64,000 nucleotides of DNA from Parabacteroides chinchillae (GTDB taxonomy: Bacteria; Bacteroidota; Bacteroidia; Bacteroidales; Tannerellaceae): positions 1 to 64,000 of the forward strand of contig NZ_FNVS01000007.1 of assembly GCF_900108035.1 (NCBI RefSeq), written 5' to 3'. Numbering within the stretch: the first letter of the stretch is position 1; each line of letters opens with the position of its first letter. The notes under the pieces are model-generated. The model did not search any database, was not told where the DNA came from, and saw only the letters and a list, made by a program, of their open reading frames with translations. The translations under genes and the position numbers were made by a program. Positions 28,384 through 37,698 of the stretch are shown in pieces.

Positions 28384-29640
28384 TTAATCATGTTGTTTTT
28401 TCAGCTTATAAACTGCCGATTCTAATGATTCTGTTGGTTCTATGATGTTGTAAGCTCCCCAAAAGTCTTCATCCATAAAATCTTCTACTTTGTCGGATAG
28501 CGATTGGTTGGACTTGAATGCTACTTTGTAAGGAATGCCTTCTTTTTGTTCTTTGCCGTCGGTTACTACCATTTCGGATAAAATAGTATAATTGGTAGAG
28601 AATAATTTCCGTTTCCAATCGCATTTAAACCGCACTTCATTCCGGATATAGCTTAGATAGCTGATGTTGTTTCTTTGCTTGTATGTAACGAGGAAAGAAA
28701 CTTCCAGCGGTTTGAAACGAAGCCCGAACGGCTTTTTCTTTAGAATGGCGCGGGTGGCCTTATTTCTGTCATCCATACTAAGGTTGAATTCCGCCCGGCT
28801 GAATGCCAGGTTTTCTTTATCGATATAAAGCTTGCCGTAATATAAAGCGTATGGCAATATGGCTTGTGGTTGGAAATTAATTACATAATGAGGGCGATTA
28901 TCTATTGTAGTGCTTTCTTCCATTCGGAAAGAATAATAGGGCAGTGATTCAAGATCAAGTAAAATGTCCGGATTTTTTGCAACATCGGCATATACTGATA
29001 GATTAGGGCCACCAAGTAACTTGACCACTAAAGTGTCGCTTTGTTTCTGACTCAATAATTTGCGTCCTTTGAATATTTGTACGCGATCCTTATCAACCCT
29101 TTCCCCATAAGATGTTTTGTAGATGTCTATGATTGCTTCCGATATATTGATGTAGCGGCGCCCTTTTTGGGCAGTTTCCCGGTAAAAGCCGGTAAATAGA
29201 TTACTTTTAGGACTGTAATTAGATGAAATTTTGCTAATAGCGGCTTCTACTAAGGAACGGGGGTCTTGTGCATGGATGATCACTTCCCGCAATACATTTG
29301 CATTAGGCGACAGCCATACCGTAACATCGGAAATGCTCTGGTTTTTTACAGGAATAATGTAGTTGTTGTATCCGATGTGGGAAATTTCCACATTTTTGGA
29401 TACGACAAAATTATTAACTTTGACCAGAAATTCCCCGTCACCGTTGGTAACTGTCCCGATATTACTGCCCGGAATAGTTACATTGACATATTCCAGTCGT
29501 TTCTTTGTGCTTTTATCTTTCACAACACCACTGATGGTAATATATTCTCCATTGTTATCTTGTGCATTTAGCGAAGATGTACCTGAAAGTATCAGGAGAA
29601 TAATAATACATTCTACTATTTGTTTACACAACGTTTTCAT
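28384..29640 (-). CDS. CarboxypepD_reg-domain protein, paralogue of the STN protein
   Basis: The 418-residue product has a signal peptide (about 1-27), a CarboxypepD_reg-like domain (about 32-110, with YVNVTIPGSNIGTVTNGDGE) and a C-terminal region homologous to that of the STN protein encoded at 25369-26922. Shared landmarks include an FYRE segment, a YKT-x-Y segment, GKLYID/GEIYID, SYTITYK/SFLVTYK and a closing ED/EN-FWG-x-(Y/F)NI motif. It lacks the STN domain. It precedes the sigma gene by 54 bases and lacks an obvious TAnnTTTG promoter upstream, so it may be a target of the ECF sigma factor (inference). The biochemical role is unknown. Confidence 0.75.
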   Translation of the reverse strand: MKTLCKQIVECIIILLILSGTSSLNAQDNNGEYITISGVVKDKSTKKRLEYVNVTIPGSNIGTVTNGDGEFLVKVNNFVVSKNVEISHIGYNNYIIPVKNQSISDVTVWLSPNANVLREVIIHAQDPRSLVEAAISKISSNYSPKSNLFTGFYRETAQKGRRYINISEAIIDIYKTSYGERVDKDRVQIFKGRKLLSQKQSDTLVVKLLGGPNLSVYADVAKNPDILLDLESLPYYSFRMEESTTIDNRPHYVINFQPQAILPYALYYGKLYIDKENLAFSRAEFNLSMDDRNKATRAILKKKPFGLRFKPLEVSFLVTYKQRNNISYLSYIRNEVRFKCDWKRKLFSTNYTILSEMVVTDGKEQKEGIPYKVAFKSNQSLSDKVEDFMDEDFWGAYNIIEPTESLESAVYKLKKQHD

Positions 29641-30025
29641 ATCCGTATTAATTTAAAGTGAATATTAGAACCTCTTTGTACTAATAGGATCGCTCAGGAT
29701 ATAAAAACCCTATAAAAAAATACAGGAATTTAATAGAAATTTTTTCAGGCTGGCATTTTCTAAAACCATCCCGATCTTTTTTCAAAACCATCCCGATGAA
29801 ATTAAAAAATCATCGGGATGGTTTTTTTGCTGAATAGGTGTTTTAGAACAAAAAATACTTTCTTTTGTTAATAACAGAATCTGAGGATTATGCGAGTTAA
29901 TAGTTAAAGAAGCTATTATTCATTTCATTCGTTAGAAGTTAAGTGGTTGAGAATAAAATGCTATTTCTACTTGACTACTGATTCGCATAGTGAGACAATG
30001 ATTTATGATTAAAATAGTTTGAGGG
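29641..30025. other. Intergenic stretch of 385 bases
   Basis: The gap separates two minus-strand genes. It holds the hairpin and repeat described at 29762-29828, then AT-rich sequence with a distant ATGCGA/TCGCAT pair. I see no coding frame, tRNA or clear promoter in it. Confidence 0.5.
29762..29828. terminator. Hairpin with two alternative 5' arms
   Basis: The 16-bp stem AAAACCATCCCGATGA (29784-29799) with TCATCGGGATGGTTTT (29810-29825) and a T-run looks like a rho-independent terminator on the plus strand. A second copy of AAAACCATCCCGAT lies just before it (29762-29775) and could pair with the same 3' arm. As no plus-strand gene ends here, its transcript is unknown; on the minus strand it would sit downstream of the HdeD gene, where the stem is also followed by a short T-run (ATTTTTGAA-like weak). 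Confidence 0.55.
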
Positions 30026-30610
30026 CTATTCTTCGCTTTGTACCTCTTTATTTCTTTTATGCAGACTTTTCAATTCGAAGCCTAACATTACCCTGAATAT
30101 TCCAATGATAAGTAAAGCATAGGCTATTAGGTAGACAAGAGTAAATGCCCCGGCTCCCGGTTGCCATATTATACCGATAGAACAAATGATAGCCAATATG
30201 CCAAAAGCCATATACCAGCCCCAATTACGTGTACCATATCTTTTTAAATCAAGAGAATAACCGGTTGCTGAAAATCCTCTGAACATTAACCAGAAAGCTA
30301 AAATGAATGGTAAGACACTCATGCTTAAGCCCGGATTAGCCATAAGAAGAATACCCAGAATCAAATCGACGATACCGCCGGTAAGGTACCATCCCCAACT
30401 GGAAATATTGTTTTTATTACTGATTGCAAATGCAATTTCAAACATCCCACTGACAAACATCGATATACTGAACAGTATACTTAAAACAATATAACTAGCC
30501 AAAGGAGCAAACATTAAATAAATAGCAATGATGATATACAAAATGCCTATTAACAATGACATCCACCAGTTTTTTACGGCATAATTAATTTGATCGATAA
30601 AAGTCTTCAT
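30026..30610 (-). CDS. HdeD-family (DUF308) membrane protein
   Basis: The 194-residue product has six predicted membrane helices in the hairpin pattern of HdeD/DUF308 proteins, with internal repeats and a short charged C-terminal tail (LKSLHKRNKEVQSEE). E. coli HdeD is linked to acid resistance at high cell density, but the biochemical role is not known. The open frame extends much further upstream, across the rfbA promoter and start, but ATG 30610 begins the conserved region and gives the family length. Confidence 0.85.
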   Translation of the reverse strand: MKTFIDQINYAVKNWWMSLLIGILYIIIAIYLMFAPLASYIVLSILFSISMFVSGMFEIAFAISNKNNISSWGWYLTGGIVDLILGILLMANPGLSMSVLPFILAFWLMFRGFSATGYSLDLKRYGTRNWGWYMAFGILAIICSIGIIWQPGAGAFTLVYLIAYALLIIGIFRVMLGFELKSLHKRNKEVQSEE

Positions 30611-30700
30611 ATTGAATCTGTTTTTTAATTTTAATTTTCTCATGTAACAAACCGTCCCAAAGAAAAGTTCCGAAACTCCTCTCTTGTAGAATATTTTACA

Positions 30701-30708
30701 TATATTTG
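30701..30708 (+). promoter_or_regulatory. -7 promoter element for rfbA
   Basis: TATATTTG matches TAnnTTTG and lies 26 bases before the rfbA ATG. No good -33 element is seen. Confidence 0.5.
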
Positions 30709-30734
30709 CCCTAAATTTAACAGATTGTACACGC

Positions 30735-31607
30735 ATGAAAGGTATCGTTTTAGCAGGTGGCTCGGGTACACGATTATATCCGATTACGAAAGGTGTTTCC
30801 AAGCAGCTTTTGCCTATATATGATAAACCAATGATATATTATCCGGTGTCGGTTCTTATGTTGGCCGGCATACGTGAAATCCTGATTATTTCGACACCTC
30901 AGGATTTGCCTGGTTTTCGCCGTTTATTGGGTGACGGTTCGGATTATGGCGTTCATTTTGAATATGCAGAACAACCTTCTCCGGACGGATTGGCCCAAGC
31001 GTTTATCATAGGAGCCGATTTTGTGGGAAATGATTCGGCATGTTTAGTGTTGGGTGATAATATTTTTTACGGACAGAGTTTTACTTCTATGCTGAAAGAA
31101 GCTGTTTCCAATGCTGAAAAAGAGAAGAAAGCTACCGTTTTTGGGTATTATGTAAATGACCCGGAGCGTTATGGAGTAGCCGAGTTTGATTCGGAAGGAA
31201 ATGTTTTGAGTATTGAAGAAAAACCGGAAGAGCCGAAATCAAATTATGCTGTAGTCGGCCTTTATTTCTATCCGAATAAGGTTCTTCAGGTGGCAAGCCG
31301 GATAAGACCTTCGGCAAGGGGTGAATTGGAAATAACAACGGTTAACCAGGAATTTCTGAAAGATGGAGAATTGAAAGTCAAATTGTTGGGACGCGGGTTT
31401 GCCTGGCTGGATACAGGGACGCATGATTCTCTTTCGGAAGCATCTACTTTTGTAGAGGTAATAGAAAAGAGACAAGGGTTGAAAGTTGCTTGTTTGGAAG
31501 AAATCGCTTATCGGGCCGGATGGATCGGTGCAAAAAAATTGACTGAAATTGCTCGACCTATGGTTAAGAATCAGTATGGGCAGTATTTGCTTAATTTATT
31601 GAGGTGA
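30735..31607 (+). CDS. rfbA: Glucose-1-phosphate thymidylyltransferase
   Basis: This 290-residue nucleotidyltransferase makes dTDP-glucose from dTTP and glucose-1-phosphate, the first step to dTDP-rhamnose and related sugars. The nucleotide loop [28 protein letters not shown], the GDNIFYG metal site and LDTGTHDSL are all present, and length matches RmlA. The rfbB, C and D genes are not adjacent. Instead it is followed at once by GDP-fucose genes; its stop overlaps a possible GTG start of the next frame. Confidence 0.95.
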   Translation: MKGIVLAGGSGTRLYPITKGVSKQLLPIYDKPMIYYPVSVLMLAGIREILIISTPQDLPGFRRLLGDGSDYGVHFEYAEQPSPDGLAQAFIIGADFVGNDSACLVLGDNIFYGQSFTSMLKEAVSNAEKEKKATVFGYYVNDPERYGVAEFDSEGNVLSIEEKPEEPKSNYAVVGLYFYPNKVLQVASRIRPSARGELEITTVNQEFLKDGELKVKLLGRGFAWLDTGTHDSLSEASTFVEVIEKRQGLKVACLEEIAYRAGWIGAKKLTEIARPMVKNQYGQYLLNLLR

Positions 31608-31624
31608 AAAGATTTGAATCAGAG

Positions 31625-32698
31625 ATGAATAAAGAGAGTAAAATATTTGTAGCCGGCCATCGTGGATTAGTCGGATCGGCTATATTAAAGAATCTTCAGG
31701 ACAAAGGATATACTAATTTTGTCTTTCGTACACATACAGAATTAGATCTGACAGACCAACAAGCTGTTAATGCTTTTTTTGAAGCGGAAAAACCTGAATA
31801 TGTATTTTTATCGGCAGCGCATGTCGGAGGTATAATGGCAAATAGCCGTTATCGTGCAGATTTTATTTACATTAATTTGATGATTCAGAATAATGTTATA
31901 CATGCATCTTATAAAAATGGAGTTAAGAAACTCTTGTTTTTAGGAAGTACATGTATATATCCTTGTGAAGCTCCTCAGCCGATGCCTGAAGATTGTTTGC
32001 TGACTTCTCCATTGGAATATACAAATGAGCCTTATGCTATTGCAAAAATTGCAGGTATTAAAATGTGTGAGAGCTATAATTTGCAATATGGTACGAATTA
32101 TATTGCCGTTATGCCGACAAATTTATACGGCCCTAATGATAATTTTAATTTGGAGACTTCACATGTGCTTCCTGCAATGATTCGTAAAATACATCTCGGA
32201 AAATGTTTGTTCGAGAGAAATTTTGATTTCATCCGGAAGGATTTGGATTTTCGCCCGGTAGAAACGATTTCCGGCTCTGCATCGGAAAATGAAATAATTG
32301 CCGTTTTGGATAAATATGGAATACGGGAGGGTGAAGTTGAACTGTGGGGAACGGGGAAACCTTTGCGTGAGTTTTTATGGAGTGAAGAAATGGCCGATGC
32401 TTCAGTTTATATAATGGAACATATAGATTTTGCAGATGTCCGCCAGAAAGAAGGCGAAGTCCGTAATACCCATATAAATATAGGTACCGGTATTGAACTT
32501 AGTATAAAAGATGTTGCTACATTAATTAAAGAAAAGATCGGGTATAAGGGCGATTTAAAGTTTAATTCCTCAAAACCGGATGGCACGCTCCGAAAGCTGA
32601 CGGATGTAACGAAGCTGCATTCTCTGGGTTGGCACCATTCAGTCGAAATAAATGAAGGCGTTGAGCGTTTATATAAATGGTATCTGGAGAATTTATAA
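31625..32698 (+). CDS. fcl: GDP-L-fucose synthase
   Basis: This 357-residue SDR enzyme epimerises and reduces GDP-4-keto-6-deoxymannose to GDP-L-fucose with NADPH. The Rossmann motif GHRGLVGSA, the catalytic YAIAK tyrosine/lysine pair and NLYGPNDNF are visible. It has the extra segment near residues 200-235 usual in Bacteroidetes (E. coli Fcl has about 320 residues). ATG 31625 is preferred; an in-frame GTG at 31604 overlaps the rfbA stop. It precedes gmd, whose product makes its substrate. Confidence 0.93.
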   Translation: MNKESKIFVAGHRGLVGSAILKNLQDKGYTNFVFRTHTELDLTDQQAVNAFFEAEKPEYVFLSAAHVGGIMANSRYRADFIYINLMIQNNVIHASYKNGVKKLLFLGSTCIYPCEAPQPMPEDCLLTSPLEYTNEPYAIAKIAGIKMCESYNLQYGTNYIAVMPTNLYGPNDNFNLETSHVLPAMIRKIHLGKCLFERNFDFIRKDLDFRPVETISGSASENEIIAVLDKYGIREGEVELWGTGKPLREFLWSEEMADASVYIMEHIDFADVRQKEGEVRNTHINIGTGIELSIKDVATLIKEKIGYKGDLKFNSSKPDGTLRKLTDVTKLHSLGWHHSVEINEGVERLYKWYLENL

Positions 32699-32732
32699 TT
32701 AATGGTTGGTGAATGATAATTTGAAATAAAAT

Positions 32733-33884
32733 ATGAATAAAGTTGCGTTAATTACAGGAATAACAGGACAAGATGGTGCTTATCTGGCTGAGTATTTAAT
32801 AAAGAAGGGCTATACGGTACACGGTATCAAACGCCGTTCGTCTATGTTTAATACGGATAGGATAGACCATTTATACCAGGATCCGCATATTGAAAACCGT
32901 AATCTTATATTGCATTACGGTGATTTGACAGACAGCTTGAACCTTACCCGTATAATAGGGGAAGTTCAACCGGATGAGATTTATAATCTGGCAGCTATGA
33001 GCCATGTAAAGGTCAGTTTTGATACCCCGGAATATACAGCCAATGCTGACGGATTAGGCGTGTTGCGTATATTGGAAGCAGTGCGTTTGCTGAATTTGAT
33101 TCCTAAAACACGTATATACCAGGCTTCGACCTCGGAATTGTATGGTTTGGTACAGGAAGTTCCTCAGAAAGAAACAACTCCGTTTTATCCGAGAAGTCCT
33201 TATGCAGTAGCTAAGCTTTATGGTTACTGGATTACTGTTAACTATCGTGAAGCTTATAAAATGCATGCATCAAATGGTATTTTGTTTAATCATGAATCAC
33301 CATTACGCGGAGAAACATTTGTGACTCGTAAAGTGACACGCGCAATATCCCGTATTGCCTTGAATATGCAAGAGAAAGTTTATATGGGAAACTTGTCATC
33401 TAAACGGGACTGGGGGCATGCCAAAGATTATGTTCGTGCCATGTATGCCATTTTACAACAGGATGAACCTTCTGATTACGTAATTGCAACGGGTATTACA
33501 ACGACAATCCGGGATTTTATAAAAATGACTTTCGAAGAAGTTGGCATGGAGGTAAGTTTCCATGGTGAAGGTGTTAATGAAGTTGCCGTTTTGCGTTCTA
33601 TAAATGAAAAAATATTTAAAGAAAAAGTAGGTGAAGTTTATTTTGAAAATGCTAATAAACGTATAGGGGAGGAAGTTGTGGGGGTTGATCCTCAGTATTT
33701 CCGTCCTACGGAAGTTGAGCTTTTAATTGGCGATGCGACTAAAGCACGTGAACGTTTGGGATGGGAACCCCAGTATTCTCTTAAAACATTAATAGAGGAT
33801 ATGGTGTTATCTGATGTGAAATTGATGAAGAAAGAATCCTACCTGAGAGAAGGGGGATATAAAATTTTGAATTATTTTGAGTAG
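32733..33884 (+). CDS. gmd: GDP-mannose 4,6-dehydratase
   Basis: The 383-residue product converts GDP-mannose to GDP-4-keto-6-deoxy-D-mannose, the first step of GDP-fucose synthesis. It has the glycine motif [15 protein letters not shown], the RRSS segment, the catalytic YAVAK pair, and [17 protein letters not shown] typical of GMD. Together with fcl it supplies fucose for capsule and for the O-glycosylation of secreted proteins known in Bacteroidales. Confidence 0.95.
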   Translation: MNKVALITGITGQDGAYLAEYLIKKGYTVHGIKRRSSMFNTDRIDHLYQDPHIENRNLILHYGDLTDSLNLTRIIGEVQPDEIYNLAAMSHVKVSFDTPEYTANADGLGVLRILEAVRLLNLIPKTRIYQASTSELYGLVQEVPQKETTPFYPRSPYAVAKLYGYWITVNYREAYKMHASNGILFNHESPLRGETFVTRKVTRAISRIALNMQEKVYMGNLSSKRDWGHAKDYVRAMYAILQQDEPSDYVIATGITTTIRDFIKMTFEEVGMEVSFHGEGVNEVAVLRSINEKIFKEKVGEVYFENANKRIGEEVVGVDPQYFRPTEVELLIGDATKARERLGWEPQYSLKTLIEDMVLSDVKLMKKESYLREGGYKILNYFE

Positions 33885-33907
33885 CAGAAAACAAAATACA
33901 ACTTTTA

Positions 33908-33938
33908 TTTGTTATAATTGAAAAATGAGTTAATTTTG
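33908..33938 (+). promoter_or_regulatory. Promoter of the ompA-like gene
   Basis: TTTG at 33908-33911 and TAATTTTG at 33931-33938 are separated by 19 bases, matching both elements of the Bacteroidetes housekeeping promoter. The predicted leader to ATG 33997 is about 50 bases. Confidence 0.75.
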
Positions 33939-33996
33939 CGTTGTCTTTAAACGTTTTTTTTAGGTGAATTGATTGTTTAATTTAAATGTTATAAAT

Positions 33997-35142
33997 ATGA
34001 AGACTAAGATTTTACTTTTAGCTTTATTATCAGGATTTGTATTTTCTGTCTCCGCGCAGGAATTTCAACCTCAGGTAGGTTTCAGTACTGAGAAAGGCTA
34101 TAAAACAAATTTTAAAAAGAACAGAGCGAGAGATAATTGGTTTATTTCTGTTGCTGGTGGTGCTAGCATTTTGTTGGGAGACCAGAACAACAAAGCTGAT
34201 TTTGGGAACCGTTTGAATTTTGCACCTCAATTTTCTTTTGGTAAATGGTTTAATCCGTATTTGGCATTCCGTACTCAGTTCAACGGTGGTATTCTTCACG
34301 GATTTGTAGGTGACAATGCCCAACTTATGCAGCATAATAAATATGTAGCAGGTCATGTGGATTTGTTGTGGGATGTAACTAATTTCTGGGGTGTTTATAA
34401 TGAATCAAGAGTGTTCCATTTTATTCCTTGGGTCGGTTTTGGTTATGCCCAGCGTTTCAAAACAACAGAAGCTGCTGAATTTGCAAGATCAGAATCTCCT
34501 TCTTTAAATGCAGGTATTTTGATGGCATTCCGTGTTAGCAAACGTGTAGATATTAACATTGAAGCACAGGGTTCTTTGTTGAACGAACAATTTAACCGTG
34601 TTGAAATGAATCATTTGTCTGACGGTATTGCCCAGGTAAGTGCCGGTTTGACATTCAAGTTAGGTAAGACAGATTTTGAAGTTCTTCAGCCGATGGATTA
34701 TAACTTGTTGAATGACTTGAATAATCAGATCAACTCTTTGCGTGCAGCTAATGATGAATTGAGCAAACGCCCGGTTTCTTGTCCTGAATGTGAAGAAGTG
34801 GTAACTGAGGTTGTAAATAACTATGTAGACAATATAGTTTATTTCCGTCTGAACAGTGCCAAGATTGACAAGAACCAACAGATCAATATTTACAATACTG
34901 CTGAATTTATGAAGAATAACAAGACTCCGATTAAAGTCATTGGTTATGCAGATAAAGATACCGGTACTTCTAAATACAATATGAGCCTTTCAGAAAAACG
35001 TGCTAAAGCCGTTGCTAAAGAATTGATCGATAAATACGGTATACCATCTGAACAGATTTCCATTGAATGGAGAGGCTCTGATGTTCAGCCTTATGGTGTA
35101 AATAACTGGAACCGTGTTGTTATTATGAGTGCAAATAATTAA
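33997..35142 (+). CDS. OmpA-family outer membrane protein
   Basis: The 381-residue protein has a signal peptide ending at VSAQ, an N-terminal eight-strand barrel-type region (about 40-230), a short coiled coil (LNNQINSLRAANDELS), and a C-terminal OmpA peptidoglycan-binding domain (about 265-381). The last has the NxxLSxxRAxxV pattern (NMSLSEKRAKAV) and the closing NWNRVVI. This is the abundant OmpA of Bacteroidetes, which ties the outer membrane to the cell wall. The frame continues to a TTG at 33973, but ATG 33997 gives the signal peptide. It has its own strong promoter and terminator. Confidence 0.92.
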   Translation: MKTKILLLALLSGFVFSVSAQEFQPQVGFSTEKGYKTNFKKNRARDNWFISVAGGASILLGDQNNKADFGNRLNFAPQFSFGKWFNPYLAFRTQFNGGILHGFVGDNAQLMQHNKYVAGHVDLLWDVTNFWGVYNESRVFHFIPWVGFGYAQRFKTTEAAEFARSESPSLNAGILMAFRVSKRVDINIEAQGSLLNEQFNRVEMNHLSDGIAQVSAGLTFKLGKTDFEVLQPMDYNLLNDLNNQINSLRAANDELSKRPVSCPECEEVVTEVVNNYVDNIVYFRLNSAKIDKNQQINIYNTAEFMKNNKTPIKVIGYADKDTGTSKYNMSLSEKRAKAVAKELIDKYGIPSEQISIEWRGSDVQPYGVNNWNRVVIMSANN

Positions 35143-35162
35143 TTTGTCAGAAATTATATGAC

Positions 35163-35198
35163 AAAAAGGCTACACAATCCGTGTGGCCTTTTTTTTTG
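35163..35198 (+). terminator. Terminator of the ompA-like gene
   Basis: A stem AAGGCTACAC/GTGTGGCCTT with one G-T pair and a 5-base loop is followed by nine T residues. Confidence 0.9.
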
Positions 35199-35213
35199 CT
35201 CGAAAATATTGAT

Positions 35214-35221
35214 TACTTTTG
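35214..35221 (+). promoter_or_regulatory. -7 promoter element for the wcaJ-like gene
   Basis: TACTTTTG matches TAnnTTTG, 20 bases before ATG 35242. A TTTG at 35195-35198 overlaps the preceding terminator and is closer (15 bases) than usual. Confidence 0.5.
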
Positions 35222-35241
35222 TGAGATTTTAGCAAGTTTGT

Positions 35242-36639
35242 ATGGAACTAAATAAAAAACATAGCTATCTGATTCAATGGCTGGTCGGAGTAGGGGATTT
35301 AATTGTTCTGAATGCCCTTTTTGTGTTGGTATTTTATATATTGGGTGAACATTATACAAATGCTATAGCTCATAATTTCAGGGAAATTCTTTTGTTGTTG
35401 AATTTCTGTTACTTCTTTTCTTTGTATTTTGTGCCGATGCAGTTGCACATGCCTGTTGTCTATATTGATAAAATTGTGCAACGGGCATTTGTGTTGGTTA
35501 CTTTCTTGATATTTCTGTTTGCAACCTGTCTCATTTTCTTAAATGTTGGTGATATCTTAGCGACCTTTTTATTTGTTTATTATTTTTCTGCGATAGTTAT
35601 ATTTTCACTATGGCGCGTTATTGTACGCGTATCATTGAAAATCTACCGTAAGAAAGGATATAACTTTAAGAAGATTATTATCGTTGGTGCAGGAAAAAAT
35701 GGAATGGAACTTTATCGCGTAATGAAAGATGATCTTTCTTATGGTTTTAGTGTAATGGGGTTTTTTGATGATAATTTATCATTGAAAAGTGCATTACCCA
35801 ATTACTTGGGAATGACGAATGAGGTGGAAAATTACGTTTTAGCTCATGATGTTGACGAGATTTACTGTACGTTGCCTGGAACGAATGATGAGAAGATATT
35901 AAGGATACTGAACTTTGCGGAAAAGCATATGGTTCGTTTTTATATTGTTCCGGAATTTTACAGAAATATAAAGAAGAGCCTGGTGATGGAAGTGATGGAG
36001 TCTATTCCATTGCTGACAGTACGTAGAGAACCATTGCAAGCCGCTTATAACAGAGCATTGAAGCGCTCTTTTGATGTTGTTTTTTCTTTTATTATATTGG
36101 TTACTATATATCCTGTATTATATGTTGTAATAGGTGTTTTAATCAAAATGAGTTCGCCCGGTCCTGTTTTGTTTAAACAAAAAAGAACCGGATTATACGG
36201 TCAGGAATTTGAGTGTTATAAATTCCGGACAATGAAAGTAAACCGGGAAGCCGATACATTGCAAGCTGTGAAAGATGATCCTCGTAAAACACGTATTGGC
36301 GATATTTTACGAAAGACAAATCTGGACGAATTTCCCCAGTTTATTAATGTAATAAAAGGAGAAATGTCGGTTGTCGGACCACGTCCACATATGTTGAGAC
36401 ATACGGAACAATATTCTGCACTTATAGATAAATACATGGTTAGACATTTGGTAAAACCGGGTGTGACCGGTTGGGCTCAGGTGACTGGCTATCGAGGAGA
36501 AACCAAAACACTTGAACAAATGGAAGGCCGTGTTAAAAGAGACGTTTGGTATATCGAAAACTGGACTTTTTTCCTGGACTTGAAAATTATAGTCGTAACA
36601 ATTTTAAATATGTTCAAAGGAGAGAAGAATGCTTATTGA
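35242..36639 (+). CDS. Polyprenyl-phosphate hexose-1-phosphate transferase (WcaJ-like)
   Basis: The 465-residue product starts exopolysaccharide or capsule repeat synthesis by moving a hexose-1-phosphate from a UDP sugar to undecaprenyl phosphate. It has four N-terminal membrane helices (about 10-125), a CoA-binding-like Rossmann domain (about 145-250, IIVGAGKNGMEL), a re-entrant helix (about 275-305) and the catalytic C-terminal domain with KRSFDVVFSF, SSPGPVLFKQKRTG, FECYKFRTMK and VVGPRPH. Length is normal. The sugar (glucose or galactose) cannot be told. Confidence 0.92.
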   Translation: MELNKKHSYLIQWLVGVGDLIVLNALFVLVFYILGEHYTNAIAHNFREILLLLNFCYFFSLYFVPMQLHMPVVYIDKIVQRAFVLVTFLIFLFATCLIFLNVGDILATFLFVYYFSAIVIFSLWRVIVRVSLKIYRKKGYNFKKIIIVGAGKNGMELYRVMKDDLSYGFSVMGFFDDNLSLKSALPNYLGMTNEVENYVLAHDVDEIYCTLPGTNDEKILRILNFAEKHMVRFYIVPEFYRNIKKSLVMEVMESIPLLTVRREPLQAAYNRALKRSFDVVFSFIILVTIYPVLYVVIGVLIKMSSPGPVLFKQKRTGLYGQEFECYKFRTMKVNREADTLQAVKDDPRKTRIGDILRKTNLDEFPQFINVIKGEMSVVGPRPHMLRHTEQYSALIDKYMVRHLVKPGVTGWAQVTGYRGETKTLEQMEGRVKRDVWYIENWTFFLDLKIIVVTILNMFKGEKNAY

Positions 36640-36694
36640 TGATATAGGTTGCACACTTTTTCCGAATTTGTGTAATCTGTAATTATAATTGTGC

Positions 36695-36702
36695 TATCTT
36701 TG
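36695..36702 (+). promoter_or_regulatory. -7 promoter element just before the ruvX-like gene
   Basis: TATCTTTG matches TAnnTTTG and ends 6 bases before ATG 36709, so a transcript would start at or very near the start codon. A TTTG at 36667-36670 is 24 bases upstream, slightly far for a -33 element. Confidence 0.5.
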
Positions 36703-36708
36703 CAGCCG

Positions 36709-37134
36709 ATGGGAAGAATAATTGCAATAGATTACGGTCGGAAACGTACCGGTTTGGCAGTTACAGATACATTGCAAATGATTGCAAATGGTCTTACTAC
36801 GGTTCCAAGCGGAGAGCTTGTGAAGTATCTGTCGGAATATATTTCGCGTGAATCTGTCGATCTTTTTGTTGTAGGTCTTCCGAAGCAAATGAATAATGAG
36901 TTGTCCGAAAATATGAAATATATCCAGGCTTTTGTGACTCATCTTAAACGAACAATCCCTGATATCCCGGTAGAATATTATGATGAACGCTTTACGTCTG
37001 TAATGGCTCATCAAGCTATGCTTGAAGGTGGTTTAAAGAAGAAGAAGCGGCAGGAAAAAGGTCTGGTAGATGAGATTAGTGCGGTAATTATCCTGCAAGC
37101 ATATTTGGAAAGTAAAAAATATAATAATTTATGA
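36709..37134 (+). CDS. ruvX: Putative pre-16S rRNA nuclease (YqgF/RuvX)
   Basis: This 141-residue RNase H-fold protein matches YqgF: the first catalytic motif [23 protein letters not shown], and [11 protein letters not shown], with the closing [14 protein letters not shown]. The family trims pre-16S rRNA ends and has also been described as a Holliday-junction resolvase. The frame extends to a GTG at 36691, inside the promoter; ATG 36709 is the start. Its stop overlaps the def start as ATGA. Confidence 0.92.
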   Translation: MGRIIAIDYGRKRTGLAVTDTLQMIANGLTTVPSGELVKYLSEYISRESVDLFVVGLPKQMNNELSENMKYIQAFVTHLKRTIPDIPVEYYDERFTSVMAHQAMLEGGLKKKKRQEKGLVDEISAVIILQAYLESKKYNNL

Positions 37135-37688
37135 TTTTACCTGTATATTTATATGGCCAGCCCGTATTGCGGAAAGAGGCTGAGAACATATCAAAAGAGT
37201 ATCCCGAATTAAAGCAACTGGTGGCAAACATGTATGAAACCATGTATAATGCGGATGGTGTAGGTTTGGCCGCCCCGCAAGTAGGACTGTCAATACGCGT
37301 ATTAGTGATAGATGCCGATGTGTTGGGTGATGATTGTCCTGAATGTAAAGGGTTTAAACGTGCAATGATTAACCCCGAGATTGTAGAACGTAGCGAAGAA
37401 GAAGTTGCGATGGAAGAAGGTTGCCTCAGTCTTCCCGGAATACATGAAAAAGTATCCCGTTCAAAAAAAATCCGTGTAAAATATTTTGATGAGAATTGGG
37501 AAGAACATGATGAAGTTGTTGAAGATTTTGCAGCACGTGTGGTGCAACATGAATGTGAGCATCTGACCGGACATGTTTTTATAGATAATATTTCGGCAAT
37601 TCGCCGTCAATTGAATAAAGGCAAACTAAATAATATAATAAAAGGGACAGCCCGCTGCTCATATCGCATTAAGGCTGTAGGTAAGTAA
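37131..37688 (+). CDS. def: Peptide deformylase
   Basis: The 185-residue metalloenzyme removes the N-formyl group from new proteins. All three signature motifs are present: [19 protein letters not shown] and the metal-binding [10 protein letters not shown] (HExxH with Glu where many members have Asp at the fourth position). It overlaps ruvX by 4 bases and precedes the carboxyltransferase gene by 10 bases. Confidence 0.95.
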   Translation: MILPVYLYGQPVLRKEAENISKEYPELKQLVANMYETMYNADGVGLAAPQVGLSIRVLVIDADVLGDDCPECKGFKRAMINPEIVERSEEEVAMEEGCLSLPGIHEKVSRSKKIRVKYFDENWEEHDEVVEDFAARVVQHECEHLTGHVFIDNISAIRRQLNKGKLNNIIKGTARCSYRIKAVGK

Positions 37689-37698
37689 AAAAATAAAT

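Noticed and set aside
30611-30802. N-terminal extension of the HdeD protein
   Set aside because: It crosses the rfbA promoter and start and has no family match; the conserved part begins at ATG 30610.
33973-33996. TTG start of the OmpA protein
   Set aside because: ATG 33997 gives a standard signal peptide directly at the N-terminus.
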